Source of the DNA: Isoetes taiwanensis
Taxonomy: Eukaryota > Streptophyta > Lycopodiopsida > Isoetales > Isoetaceae
Assembly (NCBI GenBank): GCA_021234155.1
Contig: JAJEKV010000011.1
Span: 2,609,294-2,673,293, forward strand
DNA length: 64,000 nucleotides
Direction: 5' to 3'
Below the pieces are notes generated by a model. It was not told the origin of the DNA, did not search any database, and saw only the letters and a list, made by a program, of their open reading frames with translations. The position numbers and the translations under genes are program-made. Positions 32,200-44,989 of this stretch are shown here, one piece after another (position 1 is the first letter of the stretch; every line of letters starts with the position of its first letter).

Positions 32200-33650
32200 T
32201 GTTGCAAGCAAGTTCGGGAGAAAACAATTATGAATAAAGGTTGGAATAATGCACAAAGAAGACAGCAGAGCGGATGCATTGCACTGGATCAGTGAAAAAA
32301 ATCAACAAAATGGCAACGTAATTTCGTCCAGAGTTTGCTTTTATGCCACCTCAGAAAAATCCATGCAGAATACACGCGTTTTTCTCTTGAAACGACAAAG
32401 AGATAAACAAAGGTAGAGAACCGAACAAATACAGTGATCAGCAAGGGTCTTATCTGCGATTGTTGGCAACTCGAAACCTCACCTTTGCACCAGATAAAAA
32501 AAACTTGGCCTAAGAATCGTCCGATGCGCCAGAATGGAAAGAAGATTTTGTTTTAGCTTCATCGGCATTATGCCGCTCAACGAAACAGAGCTGCGACTTA
32601 TTATCAAATCCTCAAGGTTTCGGTTATTTTTGACAGTTCACAATCCTAAATTTATTCTAGACGAAGTTGCAAACAAATTCCGGAATGCCATATGAAGCTT
32701 GAAAGATTAATATATAATTTCATTGGCCAAATAATAAGTAACTGTAAAGTATGTACAGCATTAACTAGATAAGCCTTGAAACAGGTTCAAAAGATACGAC
32801 TCTGAGGCTCATAAATACCTGCTACGAATTCTTATTTATCTGAAGCAGTCACAGAATCGCTTGTTTGAGCAGAGTTAAGAGCACCGACATTGAAAATTTA
32901 ACTCCAGAAGGCAGATTTTTTTATATACAGCAAATACAGAATGATTTTGGGAGATTCAAAGCCGATCTTCAGAAATAAAGGCTGGAGGAAAAAAACCAGA
33001 TGATCAAAAATGGCATAGACTGCTTCGCAAATCCGCTTGCAGCACATCTGATGTTCACGGAATCCTGCCTTTGCGAGGCCCATATTGAGGCTTAGGCCAT
33101 GCCGCCTCCATCAAAACCTACAGTAAACTTTGTGCCACTTAATGAAACAGAGCCAAAGCCAAAGTTCAATGCTTACATTCTCATGATCCGGTGCCAAAAC
33201 AAATGCATATTAAGCCGAAATCTGAAGCCAGCCCTGTTCAGCACAAAACTTCCCCATTCAGCATGCCGCTGCAGCCATCCACTTGCCATATTTCCTACTA
33301 TATAAACCCTCTAATATTATCAAGAGACTAAGAGCTCTATTTACATGGGTTGCCATGTCTGCCTAGATGGAAATTGCCACAGGAAATGGACTGCCGGAGC
33401 AAGAACGGAATGCCATTTTGGGAGCTGCACCATGGCCACCTCACCAGCTTCATTAAAATATCATAAAGTGGTCTGCGCCATAGCCCTGTTCACTTGCCAC
33501 GTCATAGTTTGCATTATTGAAATTAATAATGGTCAGGCTTTTCTAAATAACGGTCTAGATTTAGATGCCCTACTTTCAACGGCATAGATTAAATGCCTCA
33601 AAAATTGCACCTAGTTTCCTAGGAAAAAATCAAGGGTTTAGATTTTTTCT
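32200..33650. other. No gene recognised
   Basis: Open frames here (for example 32898-33083 minus, 33345-33587 plus) have no recognisable domain. This is the right-hand part of the first compartment, between the glyoxalase I fragment and module R2. Confidence 0.35.
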
Positions 33651-33659
33651 TCCCCCCTT

Positions 33660-34790
33660 GATCCGACGGCTCGGGGATGTGGTGCATGCCCTCATGCATG
33701 CCCCATGCATGCCCCCATCACATTTCTATGCCCATGCATGATCTCTCCCATGAGGTGGCGGCATCACGGCCTTCCATTTCCAATTGGACGGCTGGCATTA
33801 ATCTCTATATCGCATGGGTACATCCAAATCTCTATGCGCAAGGGGGCATCCTAATAATTTTATATATACAAGTTTTTGTACTATAAATGGGTCTATGAAC
33901 TGTGGTTTACGAAATATGGGAACAAAATTCAAGATTAAGAATGGCAGGAATGGCAGCATGCATCCAGTCCAAACTCGTGAAGTTTTAAGCTAAACCCTTT
34001 GCCCGATGGCCATTCAATGCAGCTGATCATTGTCTATTAGAATGGAGACTTGCAATTAGATTTCATCTGATGACTCTACGATAACGAAGCAAACTCTGCC
34101 CATTTTTTGTGAAGGGTGTCCCCACTTTTTTCAACATGCAACGTGTCTTTGGCTCAGCGAAGTTAAATTGCATCTCCTTTAACAATGAGCATAGATATTT
34201 GGTGAACAGTCTACATGCATCCACACACCTCATTGATAAACAAACTCTTTGATAAATATGTTGTTCCCTGCTTATCAACTTCATTTATTTTTTTATTCTT
34301 GATGCGTATCCAATTTTAATTGGAGGCAAATTCAAAAGTGGTATCAAATGTACAAACAAAAGCCCGTCCTTGAGTCCTAGGTGAATTAGTTTGGGCTTTT
34401 CGAGAACACTCGATGATAGACATTTTACGTATAGGTATACACTATTTGTAGTTGAAAGGTGCATTTTTGTACTATAAAATGGGCCTATGAACTATAGTTT
34501 ACGAACACCTGGGAAGCCCCAAAATAACATACCTTGCAATTTTGGCAATGCTCTAATCCTTTGCTTTATGATTACTCTACCACTGGGTCTTCTCAACCAA
34601 TTCCCTTCGCCATTATGCTTTTAATACCTCAAACTCTGCCATATACCAACAATTCAATCCTCCCGTCATCTACCATGTCGTGTTCATCTCAAGATGGTAG
34701 TCCCATTAGACATGCTCTTAATACACTCTTAGCCCCAATGAACTGTGGTCGTAACTATAACGGTTAACGAAATTCTTTCTTAGGGTAAGT
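33660..34790 (+). repeat. Module copy R2, ~1.1 kb
   Basis: Its left part (33664-33860) is rich in CATGCATGCC and has GGTACATCCAAATCTCTATG and GCGCAAGGGGGCATCCTAAT, then TATATATACA. Its right part starts ACAAGTTTTTGTACTATAAA. A second copy of that motif (TTTTTGTACTATAAAATGGG) lies ~600 bp further, near 34468. The whole 1.1 kb aligns in the same orientation with 62925-64000, and the left part also with 54505-54720. Confidence 0.85.
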
Positions 34791-34799
34791 TTAGACCCC

Positions 34800-36860
34800 G
34801 CGAAAGGCGTTACAATCTGGGCATTGTCTCGGAGAAAGTCTCGGTGAAATACACATGCCATATTAGCACAAACGAAGCAACAAGTACAGTATTCATATGT
34901 TTATAAATTGAAATGGTTTTTAACATCCACGGCGACCAAAAGTCTATCGGACATGTAAGAGCTAAACCAACATCCGACAATTAAAATTGCAAAGGAAAAT
35001 GCCAATTAATACAATAGACATGAGCTGAGCCATTAGGCAAAAATTGCAAAGGAAGACATCCAATTAATACAATAGCATGAGCTCTGGCTTCAAAATGACT
35101 TTTGTTGATGAGTCAACGTAGGTGGATAGACACCTACGACAATCAGCAATCTTATTTTTTAAAAGAGAAACTTGCACCATAACAGCTAGACAAACTCCCA
35201 TACTATCAAGAGAATCTAGAAAAAAAATCATAAGCTGCTTCTTTCCTCCATTTAAATGCATCAAGAATGTAACTTGCAGACAACAAGTACACAGCTGCAT
35301 CAACAGCTTCTCTTGGTGGTCCTGCATTTATAAATTTGCATCAATGCTTTCTCTTGGTGGTCCTACATTTATGATGGTCCTACAACTCTGCTATAATTTG
35401 CTCTTGCTATTTTGCATATGTTATTGAAATGCGTATTGATCTAGTTGGGGATTTCAATAAAGCTTTTGATTGTCACTCTATTGTAAACTACTCCTAAATA
35501 GGCATCCAAATATAGAGGCATAAAGATATCAATAAAAGAAAACACAATATCCTTTTTCATATTAATTTGAATTGGCAATATTGTTACATAAATTAACTAA
35601 AGCATCAAACCCCAAGAGTGACTTGAAAATTCCAAAGGGTTGAACTTTGCACAATCCATCTCTTCTACAAAATGCTCGAGTTATTATTAAAAAAAGAAAA
35701 GATACACATGCAGAGGACCCGAATAGCTTTGAATAGCTTTAATACTTGCTCCTGACGTAATTCTCAATGTGTGCAAACTTTAGTATGAATAACGACCGAC
35801 GCAACAAAGAATGGCACCTACGTATAAAACATCCAAAGTTCAAACAATGTCAAAATCTTGCCTTTGCAAAAGATAAACTCATGCCTTACTTTTAGAAATG
35901 CAGGTGCAAGCAATAGTTCTTTTAATACTTTGCCTTTACAGCTTTAAGATATGGCATGAAACAGTTTCGCGAGATTTGTTGCATGGAAACAGGTAATGAA
36001 GCTGTCACAGACGTACTTGAGGGTGGGCTTCCCTTCACATAGTTGCCTGCAACTAGTGAATGTGGGCCAAGAGTAAGTAAAAACATCGGCTTCATCGTAT
36101 TACCCTATGGTGAATAAGCTAAATTCATATTTCTGCCCATTCTCACACCTTTGAAAATAGCACGAACGTAGCAAAGTTTTGAAGTAAAAATGGTTGTCAT
36201 TTAATCATTGTGCTGAAAGTGGTCAGTTCGCAGATAATGTTCCCATATTCTGATATTTATCGAGTTAACGGTCCTCAATAACAGAGAAGCAAAACGATAT
36301 GCCAAATTAAGTAGTATGGAACCTGAAACACAGTTAACTAGGCATATTTACCTCATGCTCTGCTTCTTCAAAGGCTCACATTCACCTAGGCAATAGTTGC
36401 AAATGCACAACATTGAAATGCCCATGAGACTTGCTTGCCTTTTGCAGAACTTGAGAAAAAAATTACACTATATTAAGATGCTAAACATGAAGGACAGCTA
36501 TTTCATTCAAAAATAAATGAAATGTCCAAACAATCTCCCACAGGTTTGTCGATTCTAAACCCAGTGCAGCCCATCATGGCGCCATTTACATTCCTTGGTA
36601 ACTTACCAAAATTCTACCAGAGAACGGCCTAATTCTGTGTGGCCACTTCCAAATAAGTGAAGATTAGTTTGTTCAAAATGGGCTATTCACCGATTGCACG
36701 CTTCAAATTAAGATCCATTGAGCAGCAGACCACATTTACGACGAAAACAATGAGCAGCAGAGATCGTCAAATATCCTATTTGCCAGCATTTGCAATTGTT
36801 CCAAAAAAAGCAGTAATGGCTTAAGCCTGTCATTAATATAATTCTTTTCTATTTGCATTT
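34800..36860. other. No gene recognised
   Basis: AT-rich sequence with short frames on both strands only. A direct repeat of ~30 bp (GCAAAGGAA, then CAATTAATACAATAG) occurs near 35000-35080. Confidence 0.35.
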
Positions 36861-36869
36861 AAAGGCTCA

Positions 36870-37393
36870 AAGATGAGAAGATAAAGCAGATACCCATTGA
36901 CATTGATGGCTGGCAATTGGAGTGTCGGAACGCGGGAAAGCTCAGCCAATTGATCAAGATTGACACTGTGAGGCAAAAACAAAATACTATGCTTGGGGCA
37001 ATGGCAAGAGCAAGGCTGAAAAGGGTAAATCTAAGAAATGCAAACAGTTGAACTAATAATGCAATTAGAATGGCAGCCCCCTTGATTCTAAATCTTCAAA
37101 CAAAATCAACACATCTCAATGTCTAGAGTGACCGTGCAATTCGGGCCCTCAATGAAGAACGATTTGAAGCTATAAAAAAGAAATGCAAACAAAGACCATC
37201 TCTTTGCACTCTAATGTACCTTAAAATCTGCAAAGATATGGCAAAGGCCTTGGAGGCGGTCGAAATGTGTCCAAGGGAGAGAGTCGTTCAATGTTCTTGG
37301 AATAAGACCGGGGCGATGGAGATAAGATGACTTGATGTGGTGGCAAATCTCGTGTCCCTGCTCTATCACGGACACGCATCCGACAATGGCCAT
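36870..37393 (-). pseudogene. Two exon-like minus-strand stretches, unknown gene
   Basis: The minus strand at 37211-37393 encodes VSVIEQGHEICHHIKSSYLH and IPRTLNDSLPWTHFDRLQG. At about 36885-36965 it encodes SVNLDQLAELSRVPTLQLPA, followed by NVNG. Both have the composition of conserved protein exons, and both lie on the strand used by the other captured fragments. I do not recognise the family, and the splice junctions are not certain. Confidence 0.3.
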
Positions 37394-39179
37394 TCATTAG
37401 ATGACTCGGTAGAACAATAATCTTCTACAACAAGTACCATTGGGAAACTGGCGTTCAAATGCAAAGGTTCTGGATTAGAAAACGACCTCTATCTGACAAT
37501 TTTACACAACATATCTTATATTAGAAGACAATAAGCTTTCAATTCTCAATCATTTGCATTTGCTCAACCATGGATGCCATAAATAGTTTGTATGGAAATA
37601 CTACATCTACAAACCTGACCATATATTTTAAGTATTCAAGTAAACATTTCCCAACCATCTACACAAAAACAATGTCGTTAATATCATCAGCGAAATTAAT
37701 GCCTCTTCCATGTGCCACATATGATAATCTAATTTATAAAGCAAAGCAGCACTTTATGTACTTGTGTGCTAACAAATGTTGAAAGTATGCAAGCTCTAAA
37801 CATGGAAAAGTTATTGCGGGCCTTTCATAAAGCAAAGAAGATAGAAATCACATAGTGTGAAGTGCCCGCATCGCTATAGCCTAATACGCCATGAGAGGAG
37901 CTCAAATGAGAGAAAATAAAAAAATAGAAGTAGGTTGTTACCGGATAGAAGAGAGCGAAGCTTCAAAGAGGCCCGAGATAGTCCGGCCGAAGTTAAAATA
38001 TCATTGCCAATACCAAGACACGAAAGAATGCGTAAAATTGAAGCTTAAAAGTGTTCACACCTCAATTCGGAAGGCAGCCACAAATTAATAAAATGGTGTC
38101 AAACGCGAGAAGTTGGATTCTACCCCTATGAAATGAAAGCTTAAGCTCCAAAACATGGCCGAATCCGTCACCCATAGACCCATAAGTGGAATGCAAACCA
38201 GATAAACGCCGAAGGCTCGGTCAAGAACATCCCCGAGCAACAGGGCAAGGCGAGACCGCCATCGAATCAATATCGAACGGGAGGAGGAGGAAAAGAAATG
38301 CTACGAAAAGAGAAGTTTCGCAAAATGGTCAAGCAAGACTCAACGCATTTTTTGCTTAATCCAAGGATCTCGCATGCTTGGAATGAGACACATCCAACCA
38401 TTCTTGGGACACGCCATAGAAAAGATAAATCACTGAGAGCATAGCGTAAGCTCCATCGGCAACAGCAGAAGCTCCATGGCTCCAGCGCTAGAAAGGATCG
38501 CTTCCGGCAACAAACAAATGATAATGGTGGAAAGGCCAGAAAATAGATCTTTGCACATCCGCACAATATAATATTAGGTAAGCATTGAAAGAAAATGGCT
38601 CGCCTTTCTTGCCCACAAGCAATCACCTTCACCTGCATTTCCTTCCTCCATAAATCATCAAAACCAAGCTTGTGTATGTAATAAGAAAAAAGGCGTTAGG
38701 GCACTCATTCTCCAATCCAGTACTTAGGACCAATAGCTCCATTCTCGTATGATTCTTGGTTCAAATAAGTGCCCACTTCAACCCGCAAAGCCTAGGGCAA
38801 TCGATAAAATGGCCGGTATGAGATTAAATAAATGGAATATAAAAATGAGATCTGAAATAATGGTATTGGCAATATTGTTAGTACTGCGACACATCGGTAG
38901 CGGATATGCATGCACAGGGAAAATAACAACAGAGACGCCCCCTATTTCTTATCTAGGATGAAGAATTCGATCCTTGAGAATCAAGCATTTTGGAAATATC
39001 ATCCCATCCGGTAAGCAAAACTAGTATGGCCGCTTCATCTCGGGGACCGCAAATATGTTGGATGGTGGCCTCAATCTAGACACCAATCACGATGGTATAA
39101 GTTTAATAAAATATGCGGGACGTGCTAAGCAAGATATCAAAACTACCAAGTCAAGATCGATCACATCTCCATTATATGC

Positions 39180-40245
39180 TTCAAGAAACATTCGGTAGAT
39201 CTGGCTGTGTATGCTTTGAACTCGGTTTCAAAATCAATTTCCTGCAAAGAATCAAATCATCATGTCAAATACGAGAATGTTAAAAAAGTTCTTTGAGGTG
39301 CGGGGATAAAATAAGGGAGAAGAATCGACTCTATTATTTGATAAATCAAAGGCGACATGCATTTGGTGGTGCAAGCATTTGCTTACCTTACGTGTTTCCT
39401 AAGGTAGAAATCCTGTCCAAGTGTGAAGGTTCGGGCACTGTCTCTAGCCTCTCGAGGAGACCCAACAATTCGAACTTCAACAAGTTTATAAATCTTCTCA
39501 AGAATAACCCGCCCAAAACATTAACAAAAGCTATCAAATTGTTTTTGTTTTAAAGTTTTAACCAATAGCATGCTTCCAAATTCAATGGCCATGAAATTAT
39601 CAATCATTGTGAATGAGATCAAGGATTTGATTACAGAAAATGTAGAATTTAGTCAGAATTTCGAACAAACTTATAGTAAATACCTATAAGGCATCATGCA
39701 AATAGAAGAATGGTAAACCATGCCATGCTTTTATTTGACATCTCTAAAACAAATGTCTTGAACCCATGGATATACTTACATCCTTTTTATTTCTAAAAGG
39801 TCTGAACCGTTAAGCCAGCCAAATGCCGCCAATGGGTTTCCATATCCTTTTGTCAAAACATGAACTATATAGATCTCACATAGGTTGCTATATTCATCAT
39901 CAGCCAAATGATATGTCTTCCCACTTCCAGAAACATGAAGTGTCAGATCCTTTGTCTAAACCATTTAGATAAGCAGAGCCTAAGCAAAGATATTCAGACC
40001 CCATTTTCCAAATTCAAGCTAATATCAATGAACCGAGAACACATGCATAAGGAATTCTTGGCCAAATCGGGCTTAACCGACGGCGAAACTGGAAGAAAGA
40101 AGAAACAAGAAAGCTTACTTTGAGGGTCCAATTCTTTGGGGACCGCTTTACCACAAAACACGCCAATTGAATATTCCGCACCATATCTAATGATCTTAGG
40201 TGGAGCGGTTTCGAGCAAAAGAGATGAAAGTCCGGCCTTATCCAT
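39180..40245 (-). pseudogene. Start and several exons of an unknown plant gene
   Basis: Exon 1 (40119-40245, donor GTAAGC) begins MDKAGLSSLLLETAPP and continues KIIRYGAEYSIGVFCGKAVP. Further stretches on the same strand read HVSGSGKTYHLADDEYSNLC (about 39790-39960), RIVGSPREARDSARTFTLGQ (about 39410-39480, ending in a GTAAGC donor) and EIDFETEFKAYTARSTECFL (about 39190-39245). Splicing exon 1 to the second stretch does not keep the frame cleanly, and the fourth stretch needs a one-base shift. So the gene is broken or the sequence has errors. I do not recognise the protein. Confidence 0.4.
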
Positions 40246-40599
40246 GAGAAAAACTGGAAATTGACCCGAAATTCATGAGAAGCCGCAAAAAAACAGAGCT
40301 GCAGAGCAGATTTTAGCCCCTAGCTCAAGCACAATCAAAAGCATCGCCCACTTGTGTTGATTAACAAAATCAATTAACATGCGATTAAGACGCTTCTTGT
40401 GGTGTTCCCCAAAGGTAGAATGCTACCAAGATTCCGAGAAAACATGCCTACGTAAAACGCATCTAAGAGGGTTTCCACTTTTCCTGTTGAAATGAATTGA
40501 GAGGCGATTTGCCTTCCTGCGGGCAGCAAACAAAGCGGCGTCACGCCATGGCCGAAGCCGTCGCCCTTCTCGGGGTTTAGATTCATATCTCTAGAATTT

Positions 40600-40875
40600 G
40601 GGGTTTTCGTTGTGGGCCGTCCAGATCTAGAATGGACGGCCAGGATTAAAATGTCTACACACACTCTACACACAATATGCGAGATGGACGGTCGAGATGA
40701 AATGCCCCAATTTCAAGGGTCGAGATTAAAAGCCCCAAATCAGGGGGCTGCTTGGGGTGATACGAGGTGTCACCGTCTGGACCGTCCATCTCAGAGATGG
40801 ACGGCCGAGATCAATCTCTACCAACATGTTGGTAGAGCTCATATAATTGTATATATATGAGTGATAGTAGATATA
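40600..40875. repeat. Palindrome-rich subterminal repeat (GGACGG words)
   Basis: GGGCCGTCCAGATCTAGAAT, then GGACGGCC, near 40614, and GACCGTCCATCTCAGAGATG, then GACGGCC, near 40780 are imperfect palindromes. CCAACATGTTGG near 40823 is a perfect one. AAAAGCCCCAAATCAGGGGG-CTGCT is shared with about 62768. This block lies just left of module copy R3. Confidence 0.7.
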
Positions 40876-41100
40876 TATATATACAAGTTTTTGTACTATC
40901 AATGGGTTTATCAAACGGCTGATGAACATTGAGGAATAAAGTTCGTGATTAAGCAAATCAGTGCGTAAAGTTCAGTATGCCTTTAGTGGCCGCAAACATT
41001 TAAACTCAATTCCTCGCATAATAGCTATTCAACGAAGGTCACCATTGTTTATTAATACCTCTCAGTCATGGCTGATGAACATCTATCCCTCTCGTCCCCA
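40862..41100 (+). repeat. Module copy R3 (ACAAGTTTTTGTACT family)
   Basis: After GTAGATATATATATATACA it reads AGTTTTTGTACTATCAATGG. Later islands match R2 and R5 (AGCTATTCAACGAAGGTCAC, then CATTGTTTATTA). To its left it has the GGACGG palindrome block rather than the CATGCATG block of R2, R4 and R5. Confidence 0.7.
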
Positions 41101-41109
41101 GCTATATCT

Positions 41110-44100
41110 ATGTGGGGAGGGTTACACCATGGCACCTTACACCTTTGTGAAGAATCAAGTTGCATAGTTCTACTATCAAGATTGACAATGTTTATAATCG
41201 CCCTAAATTGCAGAATTAGAGAGCACATCATGCAATACACTTATAATGGCACTATGTGCTAAATCCGCAAGATATTTTATTAGAAAGAGTTGCAAATAGC
41301 TATGCAATGGAGGCATTATGAAGAGGTCTCAAACCTTCCGAGAACTTTTATTTCCCTATGCGTAGATGTTATTTTTGGGATGCCAGGGATGCCACTTCTA
41401 AAGATAATCGAAAATGCAATATGGCGATTATGGTCTAGTGTAGATGTCCAAGTAATTTTTAACAAAATAAGCCATGTTTTTGTAACAAAGTAAGCCATGC
41501 GAATCAAAAATTCTTTTGTGAATGTAAGCGTTATAGATCGGTGAATAGTGCAAAGGTCTAAGAGGAGAATGTGTCATCTAATTTACAAAGTGACTTGCTA
41601 AAATGTATGGCAATCTTAAGCAATGTGTCGTGCAAGCTTATAAAATTCAAAATGACCTAATTCATAATCGTTTCTATCTTACGAATTTTGGCAAGTTCAC
41701 ATAATTTTGGTTGACAATTTCTTGATGTTTAATTAAATTTTTCCAAAAGTTGGTAGTCACATTGTTGAACTTTTCTAGTCGAACTCAATTGAATCCATAG
41801 GGTGCATTGTTGACTTAATTCCTCCAGGTCCTACTAAATCACATAAACACGTTTAAACAATTTATAGAACATGTCAAGACAAGCATACGAAAGCAAGGAA
41901 ATGATATTAATCTTAATCATTACAATTATGCATTGCCACAACCTATGTCTCAACGATTGTCATATGCTACCTATGTGCTAATTATTGTCATATGCATTAA
42001 GATATGGCATGGGTGCTTTATTCAATTCAATCCAATAATTGGGAGGGGTTGCATAATGCTTTTTGCCTAGTGTCCATTTTTAAATTAAGACCTTGCCAAC
42101 GTTTGACACGGTAAAACAATCTACATATTTGAAGTGTGATATCATTCTTGCTCACAATCTAGGAGCCAAACGACCCATAATGACCACAACGTAAATTTAT
42201 CTTTTGTGGAAGCCTGCTTTGCACAACCTACAGCACATGGCAAACTTCTATAACATGTAGCCTTTCTCCTCTATCTGCACCCTTTTGAAATTCTTCTGGA
42301 ATTGTGAGCGTAATTATGACATTTTGCAAGTTAAGCTCACAATCCAGGGTCCAAACAAACTTAAATGGCCACAGCATAAATAAACTCACCTTTAACATCA
42401 CAAGTCAAAAAGACTAAACCAAGTCTTCTAGGTATTTGGAACACACTGTATAGACACTTTTATGGTGCCAATCGAAAGCATACAGATGTCAAAACTTTAA
42501 AATAGAGTACGATTCATTTTCCAGATGAGTATCCTGGGAATTGTCTTTTAGTGGCATAGCAGACCTCTCTTGTGAATCTAATGCATTTTGCATTTTGCAC
42601 CTTGCAAAACACATCATCCATGGAGGACAGTATAAGCAAAAGAGCAGTATACCTCTGACAGCAAAAAGTGGCTCATTGCCATGAATCTGAATCAACGAAA
42701 TCAGATTAAAACACGTATTGAACACCAAAGAAGTGAGACATACAGATTAAATTTGGAGAGCCAGAATTGGAACCGTAAGGACAGCTGAGTCACAATTAAA
42801 GTTCTGCTTAGACATCCTTGCATCTTTCTTAACCATAAAAGATTCAAATTTCACAAAAATACCATGATATCCAAGAGGCATCCATATTTGTCTACAAAAA
42901 GGGCCTAAACTATCCAATCTAAGCTAGCAAAGTTACTTATTAGGCAGGAGCAAAGCCTAATAACTATGGACCTCATCAAATTGTTGATACGATTGAATAA
43001 TGGTAGCAGAACCATCGAAACATTGCAGCAGACAGACTCCTTGTTTTTTGAAACAAATCAACAAAATAAAAATGCAGAATAATGGTAGCAGAACCATCGA
43101 AGCAATTGAAATAAAAATGGAGATTAATCACACATAATGCCATCCCTCCCTTCCCCTCTTGGCTTTTCCTATCAAGACAATTTAATTTCAGGATAACGGA
43201 AATAATAGCATGTACCTGGTTTGAATCACAAGTTGATTTCCCTTTTAGCATTTTCCAAAATAATCCCTAGCTCAGTAGTTGAACTTCTGGCTCCACGTGT
43301 CCTACATAACCTGGATGCAAAAAAATGACCAATACAGAGCCTTGCAATATCTTTTTCTCGACATTTTGATATATGAAATAGACATAATGCTATTTGATTT
43401 TCTTATCACATTGAAACAAAGAATCAAAATAGAACAAAGATTTTAAAGCGAGTAACAGCTACCTTTTTCTATCTTATTGAAATCATAAAAAACGGCTCAC
43501 TGCCATGATTTTGCATCAAAAAAATTAGATCAAAACAGAAATTAAAGACAAAAAAAAAATACCCTCATGAAACCCTTATGCTATACAGAGAACTCAAAAA
43601 CATGTTAAGGAGGTATGTCATTTCATAAACAAAGATTATGAACAGATTATTACCTTTAGGGAACCTGCCAGGCAACATGAAATGAACCTCGGCAAATACC
43701 TCAACTTCAATTCTGCAGCCACAAAGACAGAAGTTTAGATTCTTGGAGTGACTCAATGATGTTTAAAGCTTTGCCAAACCCACCTATACACTATTCATGG
43801 AATCTTCTGATAGCCAGCATCCACCAGAGCAAAAACGGGCACATTAAACCTGACTCAAGCAACAAAAGAGTCAGTCAAACTGGGTAAATACCACTGGCGA
43901 CAGCAAGACTGAAATCTCTAGCATGTCCTATTCTTGTGATACCAAGTCTTATTTTCTCAAGAAATAAACAGCATAACTAGACAGTCCAATGTAGAGCACT
44001 TTTCACCTAGATCTATAATCATTTTAAAAAATCTGAGCTGCAAGAAGACAGATTATTTGAGAACACCTTAAAGATATGCTTTTATGGCAGCCAAGCGAAC

Positions 44101-44650
44101 TTTCTCAATGCTTCTCACTTGCCCTGCCATTATATCTGCAACACAACAGTAAGTACATAAATAATAAATAATCGTGATATTTCACAGGCTTTTCATTCAT
44201 TCAAAATGTAATATATGCATTTTGGCTAACCTACTTACTTGCATGATGCAAATGATTTATTCTGGTACACATTTGTATAGCCTGTCGCAGATCAATATAA
44301 CTGAATCTTTAATTATTACATCAGGAGGGACCAGACCTTGTAGTGAACGGCCATAAGACCACCATAACTAGCGAGATCACATCTGCAACATCCATCTTAT
44401 TTTGCAGCGATGGCTCTCTATTTGAAGACAGCAAAATATCTTGAGATAAAACAATGCCAGCTTGACATTCAACTCTTGAACTACAGGTAAAAGCTAACGC
44501 AATAAATCGATTATGCTGGGTAGTTGCACGAAAGGGTGTCTCATATTTCTTGTATAATGTAATAATAGGTTACACTAGGTTAGTGTAGTTAGGGGGAAAA
44601 AATTAGATTTTACATGACATTTAATGCTAGCAACCAACGTGAAAGATTCC
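41110..44650. other. No gene recognised; a small internal duplication
   Basis: Short frames only. Two related stretches, near 42665-42720 (AGTGGCTCATTGCCATGAAT) and 43492-43550 (ACGGCTCACTGCCATGATTT), are diverged copies. On the minus strand they read IQIHGNEPLF and a similar peptide, so they may be duplicated exons of an unknown gene. A minus-strand EVFAEVHFMLPGRFPKG stretch near 43660-43710 is also exon-like. Confidence 0.3.
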
Positions 44651-44989
44651 ATATTTAATTATGGTAACTAACAAAATTCGTGCAATGAATTTGAAATTGG
44701 AATCACCTTCGATTTCGGACTCCCTCGAATTCTCCTCCCAACCGATTCAATCTGTTCCCAGATCAATCGAACCTAAAAAATTAGAAAGCCCCATTTTGAT
44801 CTTGTTTTTACAGTGGCAGAATTCATTGTTTTGGGTGACGAAGCTATGGAAGAAGGTAGGTTGGAAGCAAGAGAGAAGACTCACCGATGAATCGGATCGG
44901 GGCAAGAACCCAACAGGTTCCCAAGGGAAGTCAAAACGAAAATCTTGTGATCTTTGGATATGTGACAAAAGGTGTAAGAAGAAAGGTGA

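Noticed and set aside
33660-33870. Helitron 3' end (CTRR after a hairpin) at the module junction
   Set aside because: One copy has CCTAAT at the place, but R5 has GCTTAAT and R1 and R3 differ altogether; no conserved hairpin plus CTRR and no TC start.
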